Assembly: GCA_944386055.1 (NCBI GenBank)
Contig: CALWZP010000024.1
Coordinates: forward strand, 1 to 32,567
Source: an uncultured Oscillospiraceae bacterium
GTDB lineage: Bacteria > Bacillota > Clostridia > Oscillospirales > Oscillospiraceae
Direction: 5' to 3'
DNA length: 32,567 bases
Positions within the stretch are counted from its first letter, which is position 1; each line of letters begins with the position of its first letter. Below the pieces are notes generated by a model. The model saw only the letters and a list, made by a program, of their open reading frames with translations, had not been told where the DNA came from and ran no database searches. A program made the position numbers and the translations under genes. Below, one piece after another: positions 1-7,804 of the stretch.

Positions 1-75
1 GGTGGGAACAACAGGGCTCGAACCTGTGACATCATGCTTGTAAGGCATGCGCTCTCCCAGCTGAGCTATGCTCCC
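1..75 (-). tRNA. tRNA-Val (anticodon UAC)
   Basis: The minus strand folds as a complete cloverleaf. The 7-bp acceptor stem pairs 69-75 with 4-10 (one G-U pair), the D arm is standard, and the anticodon arm CATGC-CTTACAA-GCATG puts UAC in the loop. The T arm carries the conserved GGTTCGAGCC. The discriminator base is A (position 3). CC of an encoded CCA lies at positions 2-1 and its final A would fall just outside the window, so the gene is all but complete. UAC decodes GUA and, by wobble, GUG valine codons. Its A73 discriminator fits the T-box upstream of valS in this window. Confidence 0.96.
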
Positions 76-108
76 GTTCCAAACGCCCTGTTCAGCGCGG
101 CGAAAGTT

Positions 109-137
109 ATTATACTAAACCCTTCCTATACTGTCAA
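109..137 (-). promoter_or_regulatory. Perfect sigma-A promoter of tRNA-Val
   Basis: On the minus strand TTGACA (132-137) and TATAAT (109-114) are separated by exactly 17 bp. This is a perfect consensus promoter about 34 bp upstream of the tRNA 5' end. Only about 29 bp separate it from the stop of hslO, so the tRNA is transcribed independently of that gene. Confidence 0.9.
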
Positions 138-165
138 CCTTTTTTTTGGATTTTTTTCGCTTTCC

Positions 166-1044
166 TCACACTCTGGCCAGCAGTGCGGACAGTTCCTCCC
201 TTGTGAAATGGTATACCTTGTCGCAGAACTGGCATGTGATTTCCGCACTTCCCTGCTCGCAAATCAGCGCCTCCAGCTCTTTTCTGCCCATACTCACCAG
301 GGCAGTCTCCACCCGCTCCCGGCTGCAGTAGCAGCGGTACTCCACCGGCTGCTCCTCCAGAAACTCCAGCTGGAACTCCTCCAGCACATGGGTCAGCAGC
401 TCCCGGGCGGACATCCCATGCTCCAGCGCATGGCTCACCGAGCCCACCTTCGCCACCCCGCGCTCCACGGCTGAGATGGTCTCCTCTCCCGCGCCGGGCA
501 GTAGCTGGATGAGATAGCCGCCGGCGGAGGTGACGCTCTGATCCACGCCGATGAGCACGCCCAAAGCGCAGGCGGTGGGCACCTGCTCGCTCTCCACAAA
601 GTAGGCGGCCAGGTCCTCGGCGATTTCGCCGCTGAGCAGCTCCACCGTCCCCACATAGGGCTCCTTCAGCCCCATGTCCCGGATGATGGTAAGGGTGCCC
701 CTGTCCCCCACCGCGGCGCCCACATCCAGCTTCCCCGGCGCCTTTTCCGTGAACTCCACCGCCGGATTCTGGACATATCCCCGCACATTGCCCAGGTGAT
801 CCGACACCGCAGTAATCGTCCCCAGCGGTCCGCCGCCCTTGATTCGGAGGGTGACAGAACCCCGCTCTTCCTTCAGCTGGTTGCCCATCATGGAGGCGCC
901 CATCAAGGCCCGCCCCAGAGCGGCGGTGGCCACTGGGAGCAGGTGGTGGATCTGCCGGGCCCGTTCCACTAAAACAGTCCCTGTGATGGCGGATGCCTTG
1001 ACAAGGCCGTCGGCCGTAATGGCTCTCACAATCTGATCCGACAT
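166..1044 (-). CDS. hslO: Hsp33 family redox-regulated holdase chaperone
   Basis: The gene encodes a 292-residue protein of normal Hsp33 length. Hsp33 is a cytosolic holdase that is switched on when oxidative stress oxidises four zinc-binding cysteines and unfolds the linker. The N-terminal domain has the family's MSDQIVRA start and a GGGPLG segment. The C-terminal redox switch is intact: a C-X-C pair near residues 238/240 (RCYCSRER) and a C-X2-C pair near 271/274 (CQFC). ATG at 1044 was chosen because GGAAGG lies 9 nt upstream; longer in-frame extensions run back through the upstream gene. Only 4 bp separate it from the methyltransferase stop, so it is the last gene of the yerC operon. Identification is firm. 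Confidence 0.95.
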   Translation of the reverse strand: MSDQIVRAITADGLVKASAITGTVLVERARQIHHLLPVATAALGRALMGASMMGNQLKEERGSVTLRIKGGGPLGTITAVSDHLGNVRGYVQNPAVEFTEKAPGKLDVGAAVGDRGTLTIIRDMGLKEPYVGTVELLSGEIAEDLAAYFVESEQVPTACALGVLIGVDQSVTSAGGYLIQLLPGAGEETISAVERGVAKVGSVSHALEHGMSARELLTHVLEEFQLEFLEEQPVEYRCYCSRERVETALVSMGRKELEALICEQGSAEITCQFCDKVYHFTREELSALLARV

Positions 1045-1048
1045 AAGC

Positions 1049-1798
1049 TCAGTCCTTCCTCGCGGCAAAAAAGATGCGCTGTGCCCCGGCTTTGGGGCGG
1101 CGCAGAGTCCGGTCTCCGTACTGACGGATCTCCCGGAAGCCCGCCTGCCGCAGGTACTCTTCCAGTTCCTCCGGCGTATAGGCATACTCCTCGTGCAGCT
1201 CCTGTCCCCGCAGCCAGTGCCCCTCGTCCCTCCGAAAGATATCCATGGCGAAGGTACACATCCGCCGCCGCTGGGACCACTCCCCCCGCCAGACGCAGAA
1301 GGCGCCCTCCGTCTCGTCCAGGAAGATCTGACCGTCCATGGCCCGCAGCTTCTCCGGAGTATCAATGTCAAATACAAAAATGCCGCCGGGCATCAGGAAC
1401 AGGTGAACCCGCTGAAAGGCCCGCCGCAGACGCTCGGGCCGTGTGACATAGTTCACGCTGTCCAGGCAGCACACGCAGGCGTCGATGGTGCCGTACAGGT
1501 CCAGCCGGTCCATGGACTGGTGGAGGAACAGCGGCGGGATGACTCCTCCGCCCAGTCCGGCGGCCTTCTCCTGGGCCACAGCCAGCATTTCCTCCGACAG
1601 ATCCGCGCCGATGGTCTCATACCCCCGGCGGGCCAGTTCGCAGGTGAGGGAGCCGGTGCCGCAGGCCAGGTCCAGCACCGTATGCACCGGCAGTTTTGCC
1701 CGGGCAAAATGCCGCTGGAGGTAATCCGCCAGTCCCGGATAGTCCACATCGGTGGTGAGCTGGTCATAGCTCTCCGCCAGGAAACCGTAGCTGTTCAT
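1049..1798 (-). CDS. Class I SAM-dependent methyltransferase
   Basis: A 249-residue Rossmann-fold methyltransferase. Motif I is clear near residues 41-58 (VLDLACGTGSL), followed by an acidic motif II (GADLSEEML) and a post-motif CLDSVNYV segment. The C-terminal half (FDIDTPEKL, then a YTPEELEEYLRQAGF helix) matches the Methyltransf_25/31 type common in clostridia. The substrate cannot be predicted. Its ATG overlaps the yerC stop as ATGA (1795-1798), so translation is probably coupled to yerC. It ends 4 bp before hslO. The close packing suggests one transcript for a regulator, a methyltransferase and a redox chaperone. Confidence 0.88.
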   Translation of the reverse strand: MNSYGFLAESYDQLTTDVDYPGLADYLQRHFARAKLPVHTVLDLACGTGSLTCELARRGYETIGADLSEEMLAVAQEKAAGLGGGVIPPLFLHQSMDRLDLYGTIDACVCCLDSVNYVTRPERLRRAFQRVHLFLMPGGIFVFDIDTPEKLRAMDGQIFLDETEGAFCVWRGEWSQRRRMCTFAMDIFRRDEGHWLRGQELHEEYAYTPEELEEYLRQAGFREIRQYGDRTLRRPKAGAQRIFFAARKD

Positions 1799-2100
1799 TC
1801 CTTCCGGTCCTTCTCCCCGCGAATCCGGGGCAGCACCGCCCGATAGCCGTCCGCGCCATACTGAAGGGAGCGGTTCACCCGGCTGATGGTGGCGCTGCTG
1901 GCGCCGGTACGCTCCAGGATGTCGTTGTAGATCATCCCCTCGTCCAGAAGGAGTGCCACCTCGAACCGCTGCTCCATGGCCTGCAGCTCGGACACGGTAC
2001 ACAGGTCCTGGAAAAAGTTCTTGCATTCCTCGATATTCTCCAGGGACAATACGGCACGATACAGATTATCGCTGTGCTCTTTGTTCTGCGCCTTCGCCAT
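1795..2100 (-). CDS. yerC: YerC/YecD family TrpR-like regulator
   Basis: A 101-residue protein with the TrpR-like fold. A helical N-terminus (LYRAVLSLENIEECKNFFQDL) is followed by a helix-turn-helix near residues 55-80 (YNDILERTGASSATISRVNR), where the SSATISRVNRSLQYG segment is diagnostic of the YerC/YecD family. These proteins resemble the tryptophan repressor but are not known to bind tryptophan, and their role is poorly defined. The ATG has GAGGAGG about 6 nt upstream. It is the first gene of the unit yerC - methyltransferase - hslO and overlaps the next gene by 4 bp. Family call is confident; targets unknown. Confidence 0.9.
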   Translation of the reverse strand: MAKAQNKEHSDNLYRAVLSLENIEECKNFFQDLCTVSELQAMEQRFEVALLLDEGMIYNDILERTGASSATISRVNRSLQYGADGYRAVLPRIRGEKDRKE

Positions 2101-2145
2101 GCGTGCTCCTCCTCTTCGGCATCAGGGGCCATCTTATCAGTTGAT

Positions 2146-2174
2146 ATTTTATCACTGTGAAGTATAAAAGTAAA
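2146..2174 (-). promoter_or_regulatory. Promoter of the yerC operon, with TATCA/TGATA repeat
   Basis: On the minus strand TTTACT (2169-2174) and TAAAAT (2146-2151) are 17 bp apart, a 4/6 and 5/6 match to consensus. The -35 overlaps the U-tail of the gpsA terminator, so one operon ends where the next begins. An inverted repeat TATCA-GT-TGATA (2135-2146) sits at the -10/start point and could be an operator, possibly for YerC itself (inference). Confidence 0.65.
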
Positions 2175-2201
2175 GCCCGGGGACGAATTTTGTCCCCGGG
2201 C
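2160..2201 (-). terminator. Intrinsic terminator after gpsA
   Basis: A 10-bp perfect stem GCCCGGGGAC/GTCCCCGGGC (2175-2184 with 2192-2201) and a 7-nt loop are followed on the minus strand by a T-rich tail (TTTACTTTTATACTT). It lies 38 bp downstream of the gpsA stop and closes the DUF512-der-plsY-gpsA operon. Confidence 0.8.
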
Positions 2202-2238
2202 CTGCCGCATCTCTCAGGCCAGTACACGACACAGCTGG

Positions 2239-3237
2239 TCAGCTGCCTTCCTCCAGCTCGTCCCGTTTCCTGCGGCCCATCAGCTCTCCCACCACAGAGC
2301 GGACATCCTTGCCGTGGTAGAGCACCTGATAGGCCGCCTCGGTGATGGGCATCTCCACGCCCGCCTTTTCCGCCAGGGTGCGGGCGGTCTGAGCGGCATA
2401 GTACCCCTCCACCACCGCGCCGATCTCCTCCACTGCCTGCTCCACCGGCATTCCCTGCCCGATGAGGATGCCGCAGCGGCGGTTGCGGGAGTGCATGGAG
2501 GTGCAGGTGACGATAAGATCTCCCACGCCGGCAAGGCCTGCAAAGGTCTCCGCCTTGCCGCCCATGGCGACCCCCAGGCGGCACATCTCCGCCAGCCCCC
2601 GGGTCATGAGCATGGCCTTGGTGTTGTCCCCATACCCCAGGCCGTCAGACACCCCGGCACACAGGGCGATGACATTCTTCAGCGCCGCGCAGATCTCCAC
2701 CCCCACCGGGTCGGAGCTGGTGTACACCCGGAAGCGGTCATTCATAAACAGATCCTGCACCAGACAGGCGGCGGCATAGTCCGTACTGGCGGACACCACC
2801 GCAGTGGGAATACGGCGGCCCACCTCCTCGGCGTGGGACGGTCCGGAGAGCACCACCACCGGGCAGCTTCCCCCCAGCTCCTCCCCGATGACCTGGCTCA
2901 TACGCAGGGAGGTGTCCCGCTCGATCCCCTTGGACACCGAGACCACCACCGTCCCCTGCCGGATGTGCCCCCGAAGTGCGGCGGCGGTGGTACGAACGGC
3001 GAAGGACGGCGTGGCCAGCACCGCCGTCTCCGCCTCGGACAGACAGGCCAGGTCATCCTCCAGCCTCAGCGCCCCGGGCAGCGGCACCCCCGCCAAAAGG
3101 GGGTTCTCCCTGCTCTGCCGCATCCGGCGGCACTTGTCCGGGTCGTGGGACCAGAGGGTCACCTCATGGCCATTTTCCAGCAGCACCAGCGCCAGGGCCG
3201 TGCCCCAGCCGCCGCTGCCCAGGACGGTGATCTTCAT
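2239..3237 (-). CDS. gpsA: Glycerol-3-phosphate dehydrogenase [NAD(P)+]
   Basis: A 332-residue cytosolic enzyme of normal family length. It reduces dihydroxyacetone phosphate to sn-glycerol 3-phosphate for phospholipid synthesis. The N-terminal dinucleotide fold starts MKITVLGSGGWGTALA, with the family GxGxxG-type loop at residues 7-12. VVVSVSKGIE and VVLSGPSHAEEV are the conserved GpsA blocks. The catalytic lysine region is ALKNVIALCAGVSDGLGYGDN, followed by TRGLAEM and the FAGLAGVGDLIVTC block. The plsY gene, whose product uses the glycerol 3-phosphate, lies directly upstream, so the pathway order matches the operon. A terminator follows. Identification is firm. Confidence 0.97.
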   Translation of the reverse strand: MKITVLGSGGWGTALALVLLENGHEVTLWSHDPDKCRRMRQSRENPLLAGVPLPGALRLEDDLACLSEAETAVLATPSFAVRTTAAALRGHIRQGTVVVSVSKGIERDTSLRMSQVIGEELGGSCPVVVLSGPSHAEEVGRRIPTAVVSASTDYAAACLVQDLFMNDRFRVYTSSDPVGVEICAALKNVIALCAGVSDGLGYGDNTKAMLMTRGLAEMCRLGVAMGGKAETFAGLAGVGDLIVTCTSMHSRNRRCGILIGQGMPVEQAVEEIGAVVEGYYAAQTARTLAEKAGVEMPITEAAYQVLYHGKDVRSVVGELMGRRKRDELEEGS

Positions 3238-3261
3238 GGCGTTTCCTCCCTCTCTGCGGGC

Positions 3262-3284
3262 GGGCGCACGATGTGCGCCCCTAC
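3262..3284. repeat. Palindromic GTAGGGGCG-type intergenic element
   Basis: GGGCGCAC-GAT-GTGCGCCC (3262-3280) is a perfect 8-bp inverted repeat. Read on the minus strand it starts GTAGGGGCGCACATCG, and the TAG stop of plsY (3281-3283) lies inside that start. My recollection, not checked here, is that short GTAGGGGCG palindromes are dispersed in genomes of this group. With no U-tail it is not a usual terminator. Confidence 0.5.
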
Positions 3285-3982
3285 TCTTTCTTGCGGTGCA
3301 GCGAAAACTTGCTCTCCGTGCCGTGGATCAGGCGGGAGATGTTCCCCCGGTGCATATACAGGATCAACACCCCGATGACGGCACCCAAAACGGTGAGCAC
3401 TGGGTCGCGGTAGACGAACCAGGTGACGAAGGGGAAGGACGCCCCCGCCCAGCAGGACCCCAGGGACACATATCGGGTGATCACGGCCAGGATCAGGAAG
3501 CCGCCCCACACCACCAGGGCAATGCGCCAGTCGATCATGATGGCGATGGTGCCCCCGGACAGGATCCCTTTTCCCCCCTTGAAGCGGAACATGCAGGGGA
3601 ACATATGGCCCAGCAGGCACCACAGGCCGGCCCAGTATTTGGCCATCGGGATCGCCCCGTCGTGGACGCCGAGGTACCTGGCCGCAAAAACCGCGGTCAG
3701 GACGGCCACCACCGCCTTGAGGACATCGCAGAGGATGACCACCAGGGTCAGAGGACCGCCAAAGGTACGGAAGAAATTGGTCAGTCCTGCATTGCCGCTG
3801 CCGTGGGTGCGCACATCGTCCCGGAGGATATACTTGGAGACGATGACCGCCCCGTTGAAGCAGCCGCAGAAATAGGCCCAGACGGCCAGCAGGAGAATGG
3901 GCAGCCACAGTTCCTGGACCAGCTGTCCATAGGCGGCCAGATAGTCTGGAGCCGCGCCCGCGGGTACTGTGTTGGGGTCCAT
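3281..3982 (-). CDS. plsY: Acyl-phosphate:glycerol-3-phosphate acyltransferase PlsY
   Basis: A 233-residue integral membrane enzyme that transfers an acyl group from acyl-phosphate to glycerol 3-phosphate, the first step of phosphatidic acid synthesis. The three PlsY motifs are visible: HGSGNAGLTNFFRTFG after the first helix, GHMFPCMFRFKGGKG in the middle, and HRGNISRLIHGTE near the C-terminus. Several hydrophobic segments fit the multi-span topology. Two starts compete. ATG at 3988 overlaps the der stop as ATGA but sits only 1 nt after AGGAGG; ATG at 3982 has 7-nt spacing and is preferred. The N-terminus is about 25 residues longer than in many PlsY proteins. It is coupled to der upstream and gpsA downstream. 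Confidence 0.95.
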   Translation of the reverse strand: MDPNTVPAGAAPDYLAAYGQLVQELWLPILLLAVWAYFCGCFNGAVIVSKYILRDDVRTHGSGNAGLTNFFRTFGGPLTLVVILCDVLKAVVAVLTAVFAARYLGVHDGAIPMAKYWAGLWCLLGHMFPCMFRFKGGKGILSGGTIAIMIDWRIALVVWGGFLILAVITRYVSLGSCWAGASFPFVTWFVYRDPVLTVLGAVIGVLILYMHRGNISRLIHGTESKFSLHRKKE

Positions 3983-3984
3983 CC

Positions 3985-5310
3985 TCATCCCTCCTTGTCG
4001 CCCTTCTGCCGGATGGTCAGACGCACCGGGGTGCCCTCCAGGCCGAAAGTAGCGCGAATTTGATTTTCCAGGTACCTCTGATAGGAGAAGTGAAACAGCC
4101 GTGCATCATTGCAGAAGCAGACAAAGTGGGGCGGCTTGATGCCCACCTGGGTCATGTAGTAGATCTTCAGCCGCCTTCCCTTGTCCGTGGGGGGCTGCAC
4201 CCGGGCAGTGGCGTCCGCCAGCACCGAGTTGAGCATCCCGGTGGTGATGCGCATGGACGCCTGGTCATTCACATAGTTGATCAGGTCGAACAGACGGTCC
4301 ACCCGCTGTCCCGTCAGGGCAGAGATGAACACGATGGGGGCATAGGTCATATAGCTGAGATCCCTCATGACCTCCTGGCGCATCTTGTCCATGGTCTTGC
4401 CGTCCTTCTCAATGGCGTCCCATTTGTTCACCACAATGATGCTGGCCTTTCCCGCCTCGTGAGCCAGGCCGGCCACCTTGGTGTCCTGTTCGGTGACGCC
4501 CTCCTGGGCGTCGATCATGATGAGGCACACATCGCACCGCTCGATGGCCATGGTGGAGCGCAGCACCGAGAATTTCTCGATGCGGTCGTCCACCCTGGCC
4601 TTCTTCCGCATCCCGGCGGTGTCGATGAACAGGTACTTTCCCTTGTCGTTCTCAAAATAGGTGTCCACCGCGTCCCGGGTGGTGCCCGCCACATCGGAGA
4701 CGATGACCCGCTCCTGCCCCAGAATACGGTTCACCAGAGAGGACTTGCCCACATTGGGCTTGCCGATCACCGCCACCCGGATGGTGTCGTCGTCCTCCTC
4801 TTCCTCTCCCTCGGGGGGAAAATGGGCCAGGCACGCCTCCAGCAGGTCGCCGGTGCCGCTCCCGTGGACGGCGGAGACCCCGATGGGGTCCCCCAGGCCC
4901 AGGTTGTAGAACTCGTAGATGTCCGGGTTGGTGGGGCCCACCTGGTCCATCTTGTTCACCGCCAGCACCACCGGCTTGCCGGAGCGCAGCAGCATGGCCG
5001 CCACCTCCTGGTCGGATGCGGTGACTCCCGTCTTGATGTCGCACACGAAAATGATCACCGTGGCGTTCTCCATGGCGATCTCCGCCTGGCGGCGCATGAA
5101 GGCCAGGATCTGGTCGTCGGAGTCGGGTTCGATGCCCCCGGTGTCCACCAGATCAAAGCTCCGCCCGCCCCACTCGCACCGGGCGTACAGCCGGTCCCGG
5201 GTCACCCCCGGTGTGTCCTCCACGATGGACAGCCGCTGCCCGCACAGCTTGTTGAACAGCATGGACTTGCCCACATTGGGCCGCCCCACGATGGCGACAA
5301 GAGGTCTCAT
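3985..5310 (-). CDS. der: Ribosome biogenesis GTPase Der (EngA)
   Basis: A 441-residue protein with two tandem GTPase domains and a C-terminal KH-like domain, the hallmark of Der, which acts in 50S subunit assembly. G domain 1 has GRPNVGKS near residue 10, DTPGVTRD and NKMD. G domain 2 has GKPNVGKSS near 183, DVAGTTRD, DTAGMRKK and NKWD. The C-terminal domain includes RRLKIYYMTQVGIKPPHFVCFCND. ATG at 5310 (MRPLVAIVGRPN) has GGAAGG 9 nt upstream; a GTG 9 nt earlier lies inside the ribosome binding site. It ends in a 4-bp overlap with the alternative plsY start. Der with plsY and gpsA is a common Firmicutes arrangement. Confidence 0.97.
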   Translation of the reverse strand: MRPLVAIVGRPNVGKSMLFNKLCGQRLSIVEDTPGVTRDRLYARCEWGGRSFDLVDTGGIEPDSDDQILAFMRRQAEIAMENATVIIFVCDIKTGVTASDQEVAAMLLRSGKPVVLAVNKMDQVGPTNPDIYEFYNLGLGDPIGVSAVHGSGTGDLLEACLAHFPPEGEEEEDDDTIRVAVIGKPNVGKSSLVNRILGQERVIVSDVAGTTRDAVDTYFENDKGKYLFIDTAGMRKKARVDDRIEKFSVLRSTMAIERCDVCLIMIDAQEGVTEQDTKVAGLAHEAGKASIIVVNKWDAIEKDGKTMDKMRQEVMRDLSYMTYAPIVFISALTGQRVDRLFDLINYVNDQASMRITTGMLNSVLADATARVQPPTDKGRRLKIYYMTQVGIKPPHFVCFCNDARLFHFSYQRYLENQIRATFGLEGTPVRLTIRQKGDKEG

Positions 5311-5349
5311 TCCATCCACCCTTCCTTTCCCGGCACCCTTCAGGCGCCC

Positions 5350-6732
5350 TCACGGGTTATAACGATAATATTCGCCGTCCTCCGGCGGCAGCCAGCACAC
5401 CTCGGTCTCCGGGGCCTCCCGTTCCAGGATAGCGTCCACCAGGGCAAAGCCGCTGTCCGCCTCCACCGGCACCACCGGCACCCCCAGGGCCTGCTCCACC
5501 TGTTCCACGGTGACATCGTCCAGAAAGACCCGCTCCCCCGCCCGGAGCATGTTGTCCGGCAGGAGCAGCCGCTCCCCCAGCTCCTTTCCCCGGAGCTGGT
5601 CGATGAGGTCGCCCCCGGTGATCAGCCCGGAGACGGTGATGGTCTCGCCGAAGAAGCGGTTGGCGATGGGGTAGACCCGTCCCCGGAGGGCGGGGCACTT
5701 CTCCCGGCAGCGGTCCACGATCTTCTGGATAAAGGGGGCGGCGGACGCCCCGGTGGCGATGGAGAGGGGGGCGGGGGCCAGGACGGACAGGTCCTCCTCC
5801 TCGTCCTCTGTCAGGGACATGGCCTGGTCCGTCAGCAGGCGGAGCATCCCCACCCCGTTCTCCAGCTGGGCATACTCCTCATAATAGCCATTTCCGGGCA
5901 GCTCCCGGCCGGCCAGAAGGTAGAACTCGTCGGAGCACCAGACCAGGCTGGTGCCGTGCTCCGCCAAAAAGCCGGCGGCGAAGGCCTCCACCTGGTCCAG
6001 GAGGGCGGCGGCCTCCTCCCCGGTGTAGGGGCGCAGGGGATAGAGCCCCTGACGGTATTTCGTGATGCCCACCGGCACCACCGCCACGCTGCCCACCGCG
6101 GGATAGAGCCCGCCCAGGTCCCGGAGGGTACGGTCCAGAGCCGGGCCGTCGTTCACCCCGGGGCAGGCGACGATCTGGCAGTTCATGGTGATCCCCGCCG
6201 CGGCAAAGCGCTCCATCAGCTCCAGACACCGCCCGGCGTTCCGGTGGCCCAGCATCTTCTCCCGCAGCGCCGGCTCGGTGGCGTGGACTGAGATGTTGAT
6301 GGGGGACACCCGCAGGGCGCAGATGCGCTCCACCTCCCGCCGGGAGAGGTTGGTCATGGTGATGTAGTTGCCCATGAGGAAGGACAGCCGGGCGTCATCG
6401 TCCTTGAAATAGAGGGTCTCCCGCATCCCGGGGGGCATCTGGTCCACGAAGCAGAAGATGCACCGGTTGGCGCAGGAGCGGGCCCGGTCCATGAGGTAGT
6501 GGTCGAACTCCAGCCCCAGGTCCTCCCCCTCCTCCTTGCGCACCCGCACGGTGCGCTCCCTTCCCTCCGGGTCCCGGAGGATCAGGGTCAGCTTTGGGTC
6601 ATAGGTGTAGAACTTGTAGTCCAGCACATCCTGGATGGGGTGGCCGTTGACCTGGAGCAGGGACTCCCCCGCCCGCACGCCGGCGCGTCCGGCGGGGCTG
6701 TACCGGTCCACCGACCGGATCTGATTGGACAA
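5350..6732 (-). CDS. DUF512 protein with PDZ and radical-SAM-like Fe-S domain
   Basis: A 460-residue protein of the conserved clostridial and cyanobacterial DUF512 family. Residues 1-50 form a PDZ-like domain (SPAGRAGVRAGESLLQVNG). Residues 87-94 carry a C-X3-C-X2-C motif (SCANRCIFCF) typical of radical SAM [4Fe-4S] binding, followed by a barrel-like region and the C-terminal DUF512 domain, ending in conserved blocks such as ITVSGLITGGDL and FLDDVTVEQVE. Its reaction is unknown. The start is TTG at 6732, supported by a strong GGGAGGAGG upstream. It is the first gene of the operon with der, plsY and gpsA. Because the rpmF terminator lies just upstream, a promoter must sit in 6733-6790; a TATACT -10-like hexamer at 6770-6775 is the best candidate, but its -35 is poor. 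Confidence 0.92.
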   Translation of the reverse strand: MSNQIRSVDRYSPAGRAGVRAGESLLQVNGHPIQDVLDYKFYTYDPKLTLILRDPEGRERTVRVRKEEGEDLGLEFDHYLMDRARSCANRCIFCFVDQMPPGMRETLYFKDDDARLSFLMGNYITMTNLSRREVERICALRVSPINISVHATEPALREKMLGHRNAGRCLELMERFAAAGITMNCQIVACPGVNDGPALDRTLRDLGGLYPAVGSVAVVPVGITKYRQGLYPLRPYTGEEAAALLDQVEAFAAGFLAEHGTSLVWCSDEFYLLAGRELPGNGYYEEYAQLENGVGMLRLLTDQAMSLTEDEEEDLSVLAPAPLSIATGASAAPFIQKIVDRCREKCPALRGRVYPIANRFFGETITVSGLITGGDLIDQLRGKELGERLLLPDNMLRAGERVFLDDVTVEQVEQALGVPVVPVEADSGFALVDAILEREAPETEVCWLPPEDGEYYRYNP

Positions 6733-6789
6733 CGCGTCCCCTCCTCCCTTTCAGCAGGTCTGTTCCACCAGTATACACGACCTGTGCCC

Positions 6790-6825
6790 AAAAAGAAAGA
6801 GGGAGAACACCGTTCCCCCTCTTTC
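6790..6825 (-). terminator. Intrinsic terminator after rpmF
   Basis: A 14-bp stem (6795-6808 with 6812-6825, one G-U pair in the minus-strand RNA) has a 3-nt loop and is followed on the minus strand by TTTTT. It lies 15 bp downstream of the rpmF stop. Confidence 0.87.
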
Positions 6826-6840
6826 CTTGCAACACGAAAA

Positions 6841-7032
6841 TTACTTCGCCGCCTCAACCTGGCTGCCGAACTCACGACCCTTGTAGGTCATGCAGGACTT
6901 GCACATGCGATGAGGCAGACAGAACGCCCCGCACTTGGGGCAGGTCACGAGACCCGGAGTCACCAGCTTCCAGTGGGAGCTGCGTCTCTTATCGCGTCTG
7001 GCCTTGGATGTTTTTCTCTTAGGAACCGCCAT
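6841..7032 (-). CDS. rpmF: 50S ribosomal protein L32
   Basis: A 63-residue basic protein of the 50S subunit. It begins [22 protein letters not shown], as in bacterial L32, and keeps the zinc-ribbon form with two cysteine pairs: CPKC near residues 31-34 and CKSC near 44-47. This is therefore the zinc-binding (C+) type. It follows yceD after 60 bp, a gene order conserved in most bacteria, and is followed by a strong terminator. AGGAGG lies about 7 nt before the ATG. Confidence 0.97.
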   Translation of the reverse strand: MAVPKRKTSKARRDKRRSSHWKLVTPGLVTCPKCGAFCLPHRMCKSCMTYKGREFGSQVEAAK

Positions 7033-7092
7033 GTTGACACCTCCTTGGTTTCCTCCGGGCCGCCGTGGGGCGGACCGCCGTCGGGTAATGGC

Positions 7093-7596
7093 TTATCTGC
7101 CGCTGTCGTCCAACAGCTGCGTCAGCGCCGCCCAGCGTGGATCTGTTTCCGGTGTGCACCCGCAGGGGCCGAGATTCAGGTCGGCGCCGCACCGGGGGCA
7201 CAGCCCCTTGCAGTCTTCTGAGCAAAGGTTTTTTGTGTCCATCGCCAGGATGAACTCGGTCTGGGCCAGCTCGTCCAGGTCCAGCACAGTCCCGTCCAGA
7301 AGGACGATGTCGTCGCTCTCCCCGTTTTCCAGCCGGGTGGCCAGCAGGGTATCCAGCGGGACCGTTTTCTCACGCAGGAAGGGCTTTCCGCACCGATCAC
7401 AGGTGAGATGGAGCCGGGAGGAGGCTGTTCCCTCCAACACGAGGGCTCCCGCCATGTTGCGCACCACACCCGACACCGCGATGGGTTCGGCCATCGGCCG
7501 CTGCCCATAGAATTCCATCTGGGTCAGATCCATCTGAAATTCAAAGGGAATCCTGCCGCCGGGGACCTGGATGATATCCCGTAAATCGAGCTTCAT
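7093..7596 (-). CDS. yceD: YceD family (DUF177) protein
   Basis: A 167-residue protein of the DUF177/YceD family. It has two cysteine motifs: CDRCGKPF near residues 90-97 and the diagnostic CSEDCKGLCPRCGADLN near 124-140. Family members occur upstream of rpmF in bacteria and have been linked to 23S rRNA or ribosome biogenesis; the exact role in Firmicutes is unclear. The ATG has GAGGTG 4 nt upstream. The gene has a perfect consensus promoter and is followed by rpmF, so the pair is probably co-transcribed. Confidence 0.93.
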   Translation of the reverse strand: MKLDLRDIIQVPGGRIPFEFQMDLTQMEFYGQRPMAEPIAVSGVVRNMAGALVLEGTASSRLHLTCDRCGKPFLREKTVPLDTLLATRLENGESDDIVLLDGTVLDLDELAQTEFILAMDTKNLCSEDCKGLCPRCGADLNLGPCGCTPETDPRWAALTQLLDDSGR

Positions 7597-7625
7597 GGCA
7601 CACCTCGCACAATGGTACAGCGAGT

Positions 7626-7654
7626 ATTATAGAGAAATTTCCACCGTTTGTCAA
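7626..7654 (-). promoter_or_regulatory. Perfect sigma-A promoter of yceD-rpmF
   Basis: On the minus strand TTGACA (7649-7654) and TATAAT (7626-7631) are 17 bp apart, a perfect consensus promoter. It lies about 30 bp upstream of the yceD ATG and is oriented away from rluA. Confidence 0.92.
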
Positions 7655-7738
7655 ACATTTTTTCTCGCCGAACTATACAAAAATTTTTCCCCCAGCGGCC
7701 CCTCCCCTCTCCACTCCGTCCCATCGGACAGATGGTGG

Positions 7739-7767
7739 TGGACAACGGCGCCGTTTGCTGGTATGAT
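7739..7767 (+). promoter_or_regulatory. Promoter of the RluA-type gene
   Basis: TGGACA (7739-7744) and TATGAT (7762-7767) are 17 bp apart; each hexamer is one mismatch from consensus. The start point would be near 7774, giving a leader of about 30 nt. It diverges from the yceD promoter 85 bp away. Confidence 0.7.
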
Positions 7768-7804
7768 ACCCACAGCAGACCGCACAGAGAGGAGGATGCG
7801 CACC

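Noticed and set aside
34..474. 146-codon plus-strand frame over the tRNA and hslO end
   Set aside because: Starts inside the tRNA and is antisense to hslO.
4060..6291. 743-codon plus-strand open frame opposite der and the DUF512 gene
   Set aside because: Antisense to two firmly identified genes; His/Gly/Val-rich composition typical of reverse frames in GC-rich DNA.
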